Source: Streptococcus lactarius
GTDB taxonomy: Bacteria; Bacillota; Bacilli; Lactobacillales; Streptococcaceae
DNA: 64,000 bases
Direction: 5' to 3'
NCBI RefSeq assembly: GCF_016642265.1
Contig: NZ_MRXX01000015.1
Location: forward strand, 88,616 to 152,615
In this document: positions 16,370 through 26,237 of the stretch, piece by piece
Numbering within the stretch: position 1 is the first letter of the stretch
Layout of the letters: every line of letters begins with the position of its first letter
Program-made: the position numbers and the translations under genes
Notes under the pieces: model-generated
The model's input: the letters and a program-made list of their open reading frames with translations, nothing else
Told to the model about the DNA's origin: nothing
Database searches by the model: none

Positions 16370-17602
16370 CTAGGCTGTTTCAAGAATTGGTTTTTCCGTT
16401 CCATCGACGGCTTCTTTGGTGATGCGAACCAATTTGACATCTTCTTGACTTGGAACTTCAAACATGACATCCATCATGGTTTCTTCGATAATGGAGCGAA
16501 GTCCACGAGCTCCTGTCTTTCTTTCGATGGCTTTATTAGCAATCTCTTGAAGTGCTTCATCATCAAATTCCAATTCCACATTATCGTAAGAAAGCAAGGT
16601 TTGGTATTGTTTTACCAAGGCATTGCGTGGCTCTTTGAGGATGCGGACGAGGTCATCAACAGTCAATTGCTCAAGAGCCGCAAAGACTGGAAGGCGTCCA
16701 ATCAATTCAGGGATAATCCCAAATTTTTGAATATCTTCTGCCACGATTTCTTGCATATAAGAGCTTGCTTCATCGATAGCCTTGTTATTTTTACCAAAAC
16801 CGATGATCTTCTCACCTAAGCGTTGCTTAACAATTTCTTCGATTCCGTCAAATGCTCCACCAACGATGAAGAGAATATTTTTCGTATCCACTTGGATCAT
16901 TTCTTGTTGAGGGTGCTTGCGACCACCTTGAGGGGGAACGCTAGCAACTGTCCCTTCAATGATCTTCAAGAGAGCTTGTTGGACACCTTCACCGGAAACA
17001 TCACGAGTGATCGAGACATTTTCGCTTTTCTTAGCGATTTTATCAATTTCATCCACATAGATGATCCCACGTTCTGCACGTTCAATATTGAAATCCGCTG
17101 CCTGAAGGAGCTTTAAGAGAATATTTTCAACGTCTTCTCCTACATAACCAGCTTCAGTCAAGGCAGTCGCATCAGCAATGGCGAATGGAACATTCAAGCT
17201 ACGTGCCAAGGTTTGGGCTAAGAAGGTTTTACCTGAACCAGTTGGGCCGATCATGAGGATGTTTGATTTTTGCAATTCTACATCAGTATCATCTTCACGT
17301 GTATCGTGGTAATTGATCCGTTTGTAGTGATTGTAAACGGCTACGGCAAGAGCACGTTTGGCACGGTCTTGACCGATGACATAGTGGTTCAAAATTTGAA
17401 GCAATTCGATTGGTTTTGGAACTTCGCTAAGATCTGCAAGTACTTCTTCAGCGAGTTCTTCACGAATGATTTCTTGGGCTAACTCGACGCATTCATTACA
17501 AATGAAGGCATTGTTCCCAGCGATGATTTTTTGGACTTCATCTTGACTCTTACCGCAAAATGAACAGTAGACCATCATATCCGAATTTTGATTGGTTGGC
17601 AT
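16370..17602 (-). CDS. clpX: ATP-dependent Clp protease ATP-binding subunit ClpX
   Basis: Hexameric AAA+ unfoldase that feeds substrates to ClpP. The 410 residues begin with the C4 zinc-binding domain (C13, C16, C35, C38), followed by Walker A GPTGSGKT (119-126), Walker [11 protein letters not shown], and the sensor region [15 protein letters not shown] follows the second strand. The start at ATG 17602 has AGAGG upstream. It lies downstream of folA and a 56-residue membrane protein on the same strand. Confidence 0.97.
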   Translation of the reverse strand: MPTNQNSDMMVYCSFCGKSQDEVQKIIAGNNAFICNECVELAQEIIREELAEEVLADLSEVPKPIELLQILNHYVIGQDRAKRALAVAVYNHYKRINYHDTREDDTDVELQKSNILMIGPTGSGKTFLAQTLARSLNVPFAIADATALTEAGYVGEDVENILLKLLQAADFNIERAERGIIYVDEIDKIAKKSENVSITRDVSGEGVQQALLKIIEGTVASVPPQGGRKHPQQEMIQVDTKNILFIVGGAFDGIEEIVKQRLGEKIIGFGKNNKAIDEASSYMQEIVAEDIQKFGIIPELIGRLPVFAALEQLTVDDLVRILKEPRNALVKQYQTLLSYDNVELEFDDEALQEIANKAIERKTGARGLRSIIEETMMDVMFEVPSQEDVKLVRITKEAVDGTEKPILETA

Positions 17603-17641
17603 GGTTTTCCTCTTTCTGTCGTTTATTTGATTGATTTTATC

Positions 17642-17812
17642 TTAAAACAGGGTCATGTAAAAGGCGTGAATAGAATTGACGAGGTTAGTAAACGCATTTA
17701 GTAAGAATAAAATGGCCAGGCCAAAGCGTTTCTTTCGAAAGGTTTGGAGCGCACAAATCAGACAGATGACGCACAGGACTGCTGTAAAAAAACCAAATAC
17801 ACTGCGTTCCAT
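17642..17812 (-). CDS. 56-residue membrane protein between folA and clpX
   Basis: A short open frame, MERSVFGFFTAVLCV to the end FYMTLF, predicted to form two membrane helices (about 5-22 and 30-48) around the basic loop FRKKRFG. Its ATG overlaps the folA stop by one base (TAATG) and AAAGG stands 8 bases upstream, so it should be translated with folA. Streptococci commonly carry a tiny hypothetical gene at this place. I do not recognise a function. Confidence 0.7.
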   Translation of the reverse strand: MERSVFGFFTAVLCVICLICALQTFRKKRFGLAILFLLNAFTNLVNSIHAFYMTLF

Positions 17813-18321
17813 TAGTCTAATTCCTTTCTCTTGTAGTAGTGAACTGTAAAATCGTAAGGATTTTTCTCGTCTTTTGGATGATGGACTTGATGGGTACTTT
17901 CATAGAGGTTCTGATCGATCTCCGGTGCATAAGTATCCCCATCGATCTCAGCATGAATCTCGGTCTGGATCAACTCTTCTAACTGATCTGAGAATAACTT
18001 AAGGATTTGACTTCCACCGATAATATACAAACTCTTTTCTTGCTTCTGATACCAGTCCAAGACCTCTTCTTTGCTGTGCATGACAAGGACATCCTCGTTC
18101 TCAGCATTGTAGGCTTGATCTTGCGTGAGAATAATACTGGTTCGTCCTGGTAAGACGCGTTTTTTCATACCGTCAAAGGTTACTCGACCCATGAGGATCA
18201 CTTGCCCCATGGTCGTTTTTTTGAAATGCTGGAGCTCTGCTGGTAGATGCCACGGCATAACATGGTCCTTTCCAATGATGCCGTTCTCCGTCTGAGCCCA
18301 GATACCAATCATCTTTTTCAT
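17812..18321 (-). CDS. folA: Dihydrofolate reductase
   Basis: NADPH-dependent reduction of dihydrofolate to tetrahydrofolate, which regenerates the cofactor spent by thyA (encoded at 26.2 kb). The 169 residues show GIIGKDHVMPWHLPAEL with the catalytic acidic position replaced as usual by the Gram-positive LPAEL form, the GRVTFDGM nucleotide site, and SLYIIGGSQI. The start at ATG 18321 has AAGGATGAG upstream. Confidence 0.95.
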   Translation of the reverse strand: MKKMIGIWAQTENGIIGKDHVMPWHLPAELQHFKKTTMGQVILMGRVTFDGMKKRVLPGRTSIILTQDQAYNAENEDVLVMHSKEEVLDWYQKQEKSLYIIGGSQILKLFSDQLEELIQTEIHAEIDGDTYAPEIDQNLYESTHQVHHPKDEKNPYDFTVHYYKRKELD

Positions 18322-18421
18322 TCTCTCATCCTTTACACTGATACTTCTATTTTATCAAATTTTCTTCTAAAAGACTGATTTCAACTATCTAGTTTAGCGG
18401 ATATTTTTCAGAGAAAAACAG

Positions 18422-18450
18422 AAAAAAACCGCGAGGATTTCGCGGTTTCT
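18422..18450 (-). terminator. Terminator of cshA
   Basis: Minus-strand AAACCGCG-AAATCCT-CGCGGTTT stem followed by T-rich sequence, just after the cshA stop. Confidence 0.85.
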
Positions 18451-18466
18451 TTAGCCACAATCGAGC

Positions 18467-21400
18467 TTAGTCTTCTTTTTTGCGTTTGGCAAGTCCAAAT
18501 AATGAGAGACCTGCTAGAGCACTAAAGATTGCTAGACCAGCAGTAGAAGATTCTTTTGTACCAGTATTTGGAAGTTGGGCTGTTGGATCTTGAGGATCGA
18601 TATAAGTCACTTCTTCTTTCGTTTCTGGAACGACTGGAACAGTTGGTTCTTCTGGTCTTGGTTGCGGTTGTGGTGTTGGAGTTGGAGTCGGCATTGGACT
18701 TGGTGTTACTGTCTTCTTGTAGATATGTTGGATATTTCCATCTTTATCAACTACAGTTTTCACAAAGTCATAACCTGGAATGTCTTTCTTCGGTTGTTCG
18801 CCATCTTCAGTTGGGTAACCTGGAATTGGTTTACCATTTTCATCTACGTGTGAAGTTGTCACTTTTTCGTAGACATGCTCTGTATCACCATTTGGTAATT
18901 TCTTCGTTTCTACGAAGCGGTAACCTGGAATTTCAGCTTTTGGTTCTTCTCCATCAACTGTAGGATATCCTGGGATTTCCTTACCTTCTTTATCAACAAA
19001 CTTAGTGATTGGAAGGACAGTTGGTGTGTAAGTTGCAGAAGCTTTTGTTCCGTTTACATCTTCGCGAACCACTGTTACAGCAGGTGCAGTTCCTGTGAAT
19101 TCTGGTTCTGGTGTGAAGGTTACAGTTCCGTCTGCTGCTACTGTGTAAGTACCAAAACCTGGGATGGTCTTAGTTGTTGAGCCATCGTCAAAAGTTGCTG
19201 GAACCTTGTCATTCATTGGAACACGGCTATCGCCTTCTGTGAAGACTGGTTTGCCTGTTTGGGTTTGACCCTTGTTTCCAATTGAAGTTACTGGTTCTGC
19301 CGTAGGAGCAACTGGCGTTACAGTTGGTGTGTATGTAGCGGTCACTGGTGTACCATTCTTATCTACCCGTTTGACTGTTACACCGGTACCTTTACCTGTA
19401 AATGATTTTTCTGGAACGAAGGTTACAGTTCCATCTGGAGCTACTGTGTAAGTTCCTTCACCTGGAATGGTCTTCGTTGTTGAACCATCTTCGAAGGTTG
19501 CTGGTACATCATCATCCATTGGCACACTTGGGTGACCAGGTGTGAAGTTTGGCTTACCTGTTTGGGTTTGACCTTGGATGTCTGTCGATGCTACAGGATC
19601 AGCAGTTGGTGTTACCGGAGTCACAGTTGGTGTGTAAGTTGCTTGGGCTTTAGTGCCGTTCACGTCTTCTCGTACCACAGTTACTGCTGGTGCAGTTCCG
19701 ACGAATGATTTTTCTGGGACGAATGTAACTGTTCCATCTGCTGCTACTGTGTAAGTACCAACACCGTCTACAGTCTTCGTAGTTGAACCATCATCGAAGG
19801 TTGCAGGTACATCATCGTTCATTGGTACACGGCTATCGCCTTCAGTAAATTTAGGCTTACCTGTTTGAGTTGCACCTTGGATATCTGTAGATGTTGCTGG
19901 CTCAGCTGTTGGTGTTACTGGAGTTACTGTCGGTGTGTACTTAGCTGTGATTTCAGTACCGTTCTTATCGACACGCTTAACAGTTACGCCTGTTCCCACT
20001 CCTGTGAATGATTTTTCTGGAACGAAGGTGACTGTTCCGTCTGGAGCAACTGTGTAAGTTCCTTCACCTGGAATCGTCTTGGAAGTTGATCCATCTTCAA
20101 AGGTTGCTGGCACATCATCATCCATTGGAATTGCAGGGTTACCAGGTGTGAAGGTTGGTTTACCAGATTGTGTTTGACCTTGGGCATCTGTAGATGTTGC
20201 ATCTTCAGAAGTTGGAACTACTGGAGTAATCTTCGGTGTGTACGTTGTTTCAGCTGGTGTGCCATTTGTATCTTTGGCTTGAACCTTAACTGGAACGACT
20301 TCACCTGAGTATGATTTATCCGTTGGTGTGAAGGTGACAACACCTGTTGTTTGATCAACTGTGTGAGTACCGATCTCTTTACCTTCTGGTGATTTCGCAA
20401 CAACTGAAGCAGCTGGTTGGCCATTTTCATCAAGAAGGGTAATGGTATCCTTATCGATTGGGGCAACTGGGTCACCTTCTGTGAAGGTTACAGTTCCAGT
20501 TTGAACCACACCTTGAGGAGCTTCTGATGTAGCTGGTGTTGCGGTTGGAGTAACTGGAGTTACAGTTGGTGTGTACTTAGCAGTTGCTGGAGTACCGTTC
20601 TTATCCACACGTTTAACAGTTACGCCTGTTCCCACTCCCGTGAATGATTTTTCTGGGACGAAGGTGACTGTTCCGTCCGGTGCTACTGTGTATGTTCCTT
20701 CACCTGGAATGGTCTTGGTAATTGATCCATCGTCAAAGGTTGCTGGAATCGTGTCATCCATTGGCACATCAGGATTTCCTGGTGTGAAGGTTGGAGTACC
20801 TGATTGGGTTTGTCCTTGTTTATCCGTTGACGTTGCAGGTTCTGCAGTTGGCTTCACTGGAGTTACAGTAGGTGTATACTTAGCTGTAGCTGGAGTACCG
20901 TTCTTGTCCACGCGCTTAACAGTTACGCCTGTTCCTACTCCTGTGAATGATTTTTCTGGAACGAAGGTGACTGTGCCATCTGGAGCTACTGTGTAAGTTC
21001 CTTCACCTGGAATCGTCTTGGTAGTTGATCCATCTTCAAATGTTGCTGGCACGTCATCATCCATTGGGACACTTGGGTTTCCTTCGGTGAAGGTTGGTTT
21101 ACCTGTTTGTGTCTTACCTTGGATATCAGTAGATGTTGCAGGTTCCGCAGTTGGCACGACTGGCGTAATCTTCGGTGTGTACGTTGTTTCAGCTGGTGTG
21201 CCATTTGTATCTTTGGCTTGAACCTTAACTGGAACGACTTCACCTGAGTATGATTTATCAGTTGGTGTGAAAGTGACAACTCCGGTAGTCTTATCAACTG
21301 TGTAAGTACCGATCTCTTTACCTTCTGGTGATTTCGCAACTACTGAAGCAGCTGGTTGGCCATTTTCGTCAAGAAGGGTAATGGTATCCTTATCGATTGG

Positions 21401-23980
21401 GGCAACTGGGTCACCTTCGGTGAAGGTTACAGTTCCAGTTTGAACCACACCTTGAGGTGCTTCTGATGTAGCTGGTGTTGCCGTTGGTGTTACTGGAGTT
21501 ACAGTTGGGGTGTACTTAGCAGTTGCTGGAGTACCGTTCTTATCCACACGCTTAACAGTTACGCCTGTTCCCACTCCTGTGAATGATTTTTCTGGAACGA
21601 AGGTGACAGTTCCGTCCGGTGCTACTGTGTATGTTCCTTCACCTGGAATGGTCTTGGTAGTTGATCCATCTTCAAATGTTGCTGCTACAGTGTCGTCCAT
21701 TGGCACACTTGGGGTTCCTGCAGTAAAGACAGGTTTACCTGTTTGGGTTTGGCCTTGTTTGTCTTTTGAAGTAACATCCACAGCAGTTGGCTTCACTGGA
21801 GTTACAGTTGGTGTATACTTAGCTGTTGCTGGTGTACCGTTCTTATCGACACGCTTAACAGTTACGCCTTCAGGTGTTCCAACATAAGTAGGAAGTGGCT
21901 TGAATGTAACCGTTCCGTCTGGAGCTACTGTATAAGTACCAACGCCATCGACTGTCTTCGTCGTTGATCCGTCTTCAAAGGTTGCAGGAACGGTATCGTC
22001 CATTGGTACACGGCTATCGCCTTCAGTGAAGACTGGCTTACTTGTTTGAGTGGCACCTTGGATATCTGTAGAAGTTACCGGAGTACCTGTCGGTTTCACT
22101 GGTGTTACAGTTGGTGTGTAGGTCGCTTGAGCCTTGGTTCCGTTCATGTCTTCACGCACAACAGTTACTGCTGGTGCAGTTCCGATGAATGATTTTTCTG
22201 GAACGAAGGTGACTGTACCATCTGCTGCTACTGTGTAAGTACCTACATTTGGAACTGTCTTAGTTTTTGTACCATCATCGAAGGTTGCTGGGACAGCTTC
22301 ATTGATCGCTACTGTCTTCTCAACGCCGTCAACGTTTACCGTTCCACCTTGGAATTTCGGTTTGCCTGTTTGAGTGGCACCTTGAATATCAGTGGTTTCA
22401 GCTGGCGTTGCTGTTGGAGTTACAGGGACAATCTCTGGTGTGTAAGTTGTATCAACCTTGATTCCGTTTGAGCTTTCGGCTTGAACTTTCACTGGTGTAA
22501 CTGCACCGGTATAGGATTTATCCGTTGGTGTGAAGGTGACTTGACCAGTTGCTGGATCGATTGAGAAGTTACCAATAACAGTTGTTCCATCTGCCGCATA
22601 GGCTGGTGTTGTACCAGTTACTTCATTCCCATCTTTATCCAAAAGTTTATAGCTGTTTGCTTTAATGGTTACAGGTTTGTTTTGACCATTTACTTGAACA
22701 GTTGTTCCAGCAAAGGTTGGTGTACCCGTTTGAGTTGCACCTTGGATGTCCTTAGATGTAGCAGGTTGTGCAGTTGGTTTAGCAGGCACTACAGTTGGTG
22801 TGTAAGTTGCATCAGATGTGATCGTTGCAGTCTTACCGTTCGCATTTGTAATTGTAGCAGTTGCTTGGACCGTTACACCTTTAGCAGTTCCGACAAAATC
22901 TTTTTCTGGAGTAAATGTAACTGCTCCAGTCGTTGGGTCGATAGTATAGCTACCTTCTCCTGCTACGGTTACAGTTGTTGCATCAGTTGGTTGACCAGTC
23001 GCTGGGTCCACCAATTTCTTGCTGGTGATTTGAGCTGTCTTATCATTGCTCAAATCGAAAGTTGGTGTTTGAGTTTGAGGAACATTTTGAATGTCTTCAG
23101 AAACCTTATTTGTAGGAGTAACGGTAATTGGTGTCACAGTTGGTGTGTACTTAGCAGTCGCTGTCTTAACGTACTCATCACGAATCGTACCATCTTTGTC
23201 TCGTCCGACTGGAGCAGAAAGTGAAACCGTTATGCCATTTGCAGTTCCTGTAAATCCAGGTTCTGGAACGAAGGTCACTTGACCAGTCGTATCATCGATA
23301 GTGTAAGTTCCTTCTCCTGCCACCTTAACAGAAAGCGCATTTGTCGGTTGACCAGTTGCTGGGTCTACCAATTTAGCAGGATATAGCGCACTTGGAGTGA
23401 TAGCAACCTTATTACCATCTAAGTTCGTTCCTACTACGTTAAAGGTTGGTGTACCAGTTTGGGTTGCTCCTTGTACATCAGTAGACGTCTTGTTTTCGCC
23501 TTCGATGTCTTTTGGCGTTACAGTCGGGATGTAAAGACCGTCCATGGTATGGATGGCTGTATCGACATTGGCTTCGTTGTCTGGGAATTTCGTTGACCAA
23601 CCAGTGTCATAACCATTGGTATCTGTCCGACGGATTGAAATACCATCTGCAGTTCCTAGGAAGTGATCTTCTGGGATGAATTCCACATCTACTGAAGTTC
23701 CGTTAGGCGTGATCTTGTATTTACCTTGACCGGCCACAGCATAGTAACCATCGGCTCCTGGTGTTACGACTTGACCTGTACGGTTGTCCACCATCTGAGG
23801 AGCAACTGTCTCATCAATCTGAGCCTTATCTGTCAGACTATACTTATAGAGACCACGAGCCGTAAAGGCTACAGTAGCAGTTTGTTTTTCAAATTGAGGA
23901 CCCGTTGTTTCCTTGACTTCCCCTTTTGGTGGGTGGGTTACTTGGGTCTTGAAGTCTTCCACTTCCCCTGAGAAGGCCAT
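18467..23980 (-). CDS. C-terminal part of CshA-type adhesin (repeats and LPXTG anchor)
   Basis: 1,837 residues from an internal ATG, beginning at MAFSGEVEDF. After a diverged first unit come about 14 CshA-type fibril repeats of 95-120 residues, each ending in a TYTPTVTPV-like strand and carrying a DIQGATQTG-like start. Then come two MucBP-like units (GYPTVDGEEP and GYPTEDGEQP), a Pro-rich segment, and the anchor LPNTG followed by a hydrophobic helix and KRKKED. No ribosome site precedes the internal ATG and no signal peptide remains. On its own this part should not be exported, and probably is not made. Confidence 0.75.
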   Translation of the reverse strand: MAFSGEVEDFKTQVTHPPKGEVKETTGPQFEKQTATVAFTARGLYKYSLTDKAQIDETVAPQMVDNRTGQVVTPGADGYYAVAGQGKYKITPNGTSVDVEFIPEDHFLGTADGISIRRTDTNGYDTGWSTKFPDNEANVDTAIHTMDGLYIPTVTPKDIEGENKTSTDVQGATQTGTPTFNVVGTNLDGNKVAITPSALYPAKLVDPATGQPTNALSVKVAGEGTYTIDDTTGQVTFVPEPGFTGTANGITVSLSAPVGRDKDGTIRDEYVKTATAKYTPTVTPITVTPTNKVSEDIQNVPQTQTPTFDLSNDKTAQITSKKLVDPATGQPTDATTVTVAGEGSYTIDPTTGAVTFTPEKDFVGTAKGVTVQATATITNANGKTATITSDATYTPTVVPAKPTAQPATSKDIQGATQTGTPTFAGTTVQVNGQNKPVTIKANSYKLLDKDGNEVTGTTPAYAADGTTVIGNFSIDPATGQVTFTPTDKSYTGAVTPVKVQAESSNGIKVDTTYTPEIVPVTPTATPAETTDIQGATQTGKPKFQGGTVNVDGVEKTVAINEAVPATFDDGTKTKTVPNVGTYTVAADGTVTFVPEKSFIGTAPAVTVVREDMNGTKAQATYTPTVTPVKPTGTPVTSTDIQGATQTSKPVFTEGDSRVPMDDTVPATFEDGSTTKTVDGVGTYTVAPDGTVTFKPLPTYVGTPEGVTVKRVDKNGTPATAKYTPTVTPVKPTAVDVTSKDKQGQTQTGKPVFTAGTPSVPMDDTVAATFEDGSTTKTIPGEGTYTVAPDGTVTFVPEKSFTGVGTGVTVKRVDKNGTPATAKYTPTVTPVTPTATPATSEAPQGVVQTGTVTFTEGDPVAPIDKDTITLLDENGQPAASVVAKSPEGKEIGTYTVDKTTGVVTFTPTDKSYSGEVVPVKVQAKDTNGTPAETTYTPKITPVVPTAEPATSTDIQGKTQTGKPTFTEGNPSVPMDDDVPATFEDGSTTKTIPGEGTYTVAPDGTVTFVPEKSFTGVGTGVTVKRVDKNGTPATAKYTPTVTPVKPTAEPATSTDKQGQTQSGTPTFTPGNPDVPMDDTIPATFDDGSITKTIPGEGTYTVAPDGTVTFVPEKSFTGVGTGVTVKRVDKNGTPATAKYTPTVTPVTPTATPATSEAPQGVVQTGTVTFTEGDPVAPIDKDTITLLDENGQPAASVVAKSPEGKEIGTHTVDQTTGVVTFTPTDKSYSGEVVPVKVQAKDTNGTPAETTYTPKITPVVPTSEDATSTDAQGQTQSGKPTFTPGNPAIPMDDDVPATFEDGSTSKTIPGEGTYTVAPDGTVTFVPEKSFTGVGTGVTVKRVDKNGTEITAKYTPTVTPVTPTAEPATSTDIQGATQTGKPKFTEGDSRVPMNDDVPATFDDGSTTKTVDGVGTYTVAADGTVTFVPEKSFVGTAPAVTVVREDVNGTKAQATYTPTVTPVTPTADPVASTDIQGQTQTGKPNFTPGHPSVPMDDDVPATFEDGSTTKTIPGEGTYTVAPDGTVTFVPEKSFTGKGTGVTVKRVDKNGTPVTATYTPTVTPVAPTAEPVTSIGNKGQTQTGKPVFTEGDSRVPMNDKVPATFDDGSTTKTIPGFGTYTVAADGTVTFTPEPEFTGTAPAVTVVREDVNGTKASATYTPTVLPITKFVDKEGKEIPGYPTVDGEEPKAEIPGYRFVETKKLPNGDTEHVYEKVTTSHVDENGKPIPGYPTEDGEQPKKDIPGYDFVKTVVDKDGNIQHIYKKTVTPSPMPTPTPTPQPQPRPEEPTVPVVPETKEEVTYIDPQDPTAQLPNTGTKESSTAGLAIFSALAGLSLFGLAKRKKED
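19010..23535 (-). repeat. About 14 tandem CshA-type fibril repeats
   Basis: Repeat boundaries (the TPTVTP-coding segment) fall near 19019, 19320, 19622, 19927, 20230, 20563, 20868, 21170, 21502, 21805, 22107, 22435, 22795, 23135 and 23520. Units are mostly 302-305 bases, with longer ones of 328-385 towards the N-terminal end. Units at 20230-20563 and 21170-21502 are almost identical, giving a higher-order period of about 940 bases. Such DNA is prone to expansion and contraction. Confidence 0.85.
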
Positions 23981-23998
23981 TCCCGTTGGGCTTTCAAT

Positions 23999-26026
23999 TT
24001 ATTTATCATCCTTAGCAATCCGAGCACGAACACCTAACTCAGTTACGCTAGGATCGATATAGGTTTTGCTCTTAGTGAATTTTAAGGTAACAGCACCATC
24101 CTTGGGAATAGTAGCCAAGTCAGAGCGTTCGTCTTCATCAAAGGTTCCGTTTTGGTTAAAGTCAATCCAACCATAAATATAAGCTTTGGGAGCCCCATCT
24201 GTGTGAGCTTCCACCGTAATCGTGTAGTCCCCTGGATGGGTACGATCCATCTTAATCATCTCATTGGTCGTCCCTTTGAGGTCAGCTGGGAGCAATTGAT
24301 CAACTCCTTCGTCAGCTGTCGTCGCCTTGTCATCCCCAAACCAATCAAGTGCGTTGTTTTCATCCATATCAGGACTCAAGTGACCAAGATAAGGTTGATT
24401 GACTTTTTTACCGGTCACTCCATCAACCGTTGCGATAGAGTGGATCGCCTTGCCATAAGACGCTGGTGCATCCCCTTCATCAAGCGGGAAGAAACCGAAC
24501 ATAGCGGATTGTTTCCCACCTGAAGCAATGTACAGACCTATCTCAGAAGCTCCTTTTGTCATCACAAGAGGAACAGCAACATCACTTGAAGAAATATTTG
24601 GTCCGAAGACTCCTGTTCCAAGACCACCAGTTGTTAAATCGGCACTTCCAAAGTACTTCCAAGCGACCTCTTTTTTGTCTGGTCCGACTTGATTTGAACG
24701 TCGAAGTTGATCAAGGTTGGTCCTATAAAGATTCATGCCATTTATATTAGTGGAAGGGTTTGAACCAAATAAATTGTCTGTATTTTGTGGAATATAAGTT
24801 TTCGTATTTTTATTATTGTTCTTTAACCATTCCCCAATGTGTTGCCAACCTTCTCCGTTTGTGGTGAATAGTACCAATTCACCTGGGTTAGCGGACTCAC
24901 CATCTGCCATGACAATAGCAGGTTTGACGTTCTTGCCACGGAAAGTAGCCGAAACTTCAAACTGAACCCCAATATTACCCCCGTCAAGCTCAGCACTGAT
25001 GGTTGTTTTTTTAGTCCCAGTATTGATGCCTTCTTTTCGTATTTCGGTCCATTGGTTTTGAGCTTCGGCAACAACTTTGGCTTCTTCACCAGCAGCAAAA
25101 GCTGCTTTCGTATTATTTCCAGTAGCCCCATTCACATAACCATTTCTGGCATTTGGATCATAGGTCGCTTTTCCAGCAGCTGTCGCTCCTCGGTCTTCTA
25201 AACGCTTTTTGTAAATTTCTGTCGCTTGGAAAGGCTTCAAAGATTTAACTTTGATGGTTACCACATAACCCGGCATAATTTCCTTAGTATAGGCAGACCC
25301 TACTTGAAGAGCAAGATTCCCACTCGATGTCGTGGTAGTCCCTTTCCAATTGGCAGTATCCCCAAAGTCCAACCAAGAGATTTGGCTAGCCAAGTCAGTA
25401 GCTTTGATATTTGTTGTGAACCCTGGTTTTGCTTCTTTAGGAGTTGAAGTGGCATCTTGGACATCATCTCCAATTAGGTTTGGATCATTTGGATCACCGA
25501 TAGAACGACGGCTACGACGACGAGGTGTATTAGCTGTCTCTTCCGTTGCTACTGTATTATTTGGTGTTACACCTTGTCCAGCTGAAAGAGTTGGTGCTTC
25601 TTTTTTATCTGCACTTGTTGAAGTTGTTTCTACCGCCTTATTTTCTGGCGTAGTTACTTCTAGTCTTGGTGTTGTTGCAGCTGTTGATGTTTCCGGTGCA
25701 TTTGAGGCAGCAGATGCTGCTGTGCTCGTGCTTAAAGCGGAACTTGTAGACGCTGGTGCAGTGATTGCTGCGTTTGCATCATAAGTCGATGATGCTGGTG
25801 CAGTTGATGTTGCTGAAGTTGCTGCGGCTGTTGATGTAGCCTGTGCTTCTGGAGCTGGCGTCACAGCTGCGGCACTATTTGATTTCGAATCTGACTGCTC
25901 ATCTGCGGCTGCACTTGCAGCGGTTCCCACCATGACAAGTGTTCCCAAAAGTACTGAGCAAACACCCACATTCAATTTACGAATTGAGAATCTGCTAATA
26001 CGATCATTAAATAAGTCTTTTCCCAT
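23999..26026 (-). CDS. N-terminal part of CshA-type adhesin (secreted, unanchored)
   Basis: 675 residues. The YSIRK-G/S-type signal FSIRKLNVGVCSVLLG lies in the first 40 residues, with cleavage likely after ASA. A Ser/Thr/Ala-rich disordered stretch (about 42-170) is followed by RRRSRRSIGDPNDPN and the compact adhesive region (about 200-560), then the first part of a GEVED-type domain. It lacks any wall anchor because of the stop at 23999. In CshA the disordered plus lectin-like N-terminal domains bind fibronectin (known for S. gordonii). Here the fragment would be released. ATG 26026 has GGAGG upstream. Confidence 0.82.
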   Translation of the reverse strand: MGKDLFNDRISRFSIRKLNVGVCSVLLGTLVMVGTAASAAADEQSDSKSNSAAAVTPAPEAQATSTAAATSATSTAPASSTYDANAAITAPASTSSALSTSTAASAASNAPETSTAATTPRLEVTTPENKAVETTSTSADKKEAPTLSAGQGVTPNNTVATEETANTPRRRSRRSIGDPNDPNLIGDDVQDATSTPKEAKPGFTTNIKATDLASQISWLDFGDTANWKGTTTTSSGNLALQVGSAYTKEIMPGYVVTIKVKSLKPFQATEIYKKRLEDRGATAAGKATYDPNARNGYVNGATGNNTKAAFAAGEEAKVVAEAQNQWTEIRKEGINTGTKKTTISAELDGGNIGVQFEVSATFRGKNVKPAIVMADGESANPGELVLFTTNGEGWQHIGEWLKNNNKNTKTYIPQNTDNLFGSNPSTNINGMNLYRTNLDQLRRSNQVGPDKKEVAWKYFGSADLTTGGLGTGVFGPNISSSDVAVPLVMTKGASEIGLYIASGGKQSAMFGFFPLDEGDAPASYGKAIHSIATVDGVTGKKVNQPYLGHLSPDMDENNALDWFGDDKATTADEGVDQLLPADLKGTTNEMIKMDRTHPGDYTITVEAHTDGAPKAYIYGWIDFNQNGTFDEDERSDLATIPKDGAVTLKFTKSKTYIDPSVTELGVRARIAKDDK

Positions 26027-26099
26027 TCAATGGACCTCCATATTTATCTATAAATTAACATTCTTTTTAAAATTGTTTAGTTTTTTCCAAACCTTATCT

Positions 26100-26127
26100 A
26101 TTTTAACAAAACCCGAACGATTTTCAA
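26100..26127 (-). promoter_or_regulatory. Putative promoter of cshA
   Basis: Minus strand: TTGAAA (26122-26127), 16-base spacer, TAAAAT (26100-26105), leaving a leader of about 65 bases. The surroundings are very A/T rich, so alternatives exist. Confidence 0.4.
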
Positions 26128-26207
26128 AATGTTTTGACTCAAAAATGAGTAAAAATTTTTAGCTGAAATAATTTTAAATTTAAAACAATTTTACCCGTAA
26201 ATACAGG

Positions 26208-26237
26208 CATCAAAAAACCTTGATTTATCACTAAATC
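26208..26237 (-). terminator. Putative terminator of thyA
   Basis: Minus-strand GATTTA-GTGA-TAAATC, a 6-bp stem overlapping the thyA stop, followed by AAGG and six T. The weak A/T stem makes it moderate. Confidence 0.45.

Larger units (their letters stand above)
18467..26026 (-). pseudogene. cshA: cshA-type fibril adhesin gene interrupted by one in-frame stop
   Basis: The two adjacent open frames, 23999-26026 and 18467-23980, lie in the same frame, separated only by one TAA (23999-24001) and six codons. Joined, they give about 2,519 codons, close to the length I recall for CshA of Streptococcus gordonii. The order is that of CshA: YSIRK-type signal, non-repeat adhesive region, about 14 repeats of roughly 100 residues, two MucBP-like units, a Pro-rich wall segment and LPNTG. 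The stop falls inside a GEVED-type motif: RARIAKDDK, stop, then ESPTGMAFSGEVEDF. A single GAA to TAA change would explain it. Could be a real nonsense mutation, a reversible variant or a sequencing error. Confidence 0.85.

Noticed and set aside
19010-23535. CRISPR-like array because of regular 300-base repetition
   Set aside because: The repeats are in-frame coding units of a fibril protein with no short repeat/unique spacer structure and no cas genes.
23980-23998. Frameshift in cshA
   Set aside because: The two parts are in exactly the same frame; only a stop codon separates them, so it is a nonsense change, not a frameshift.
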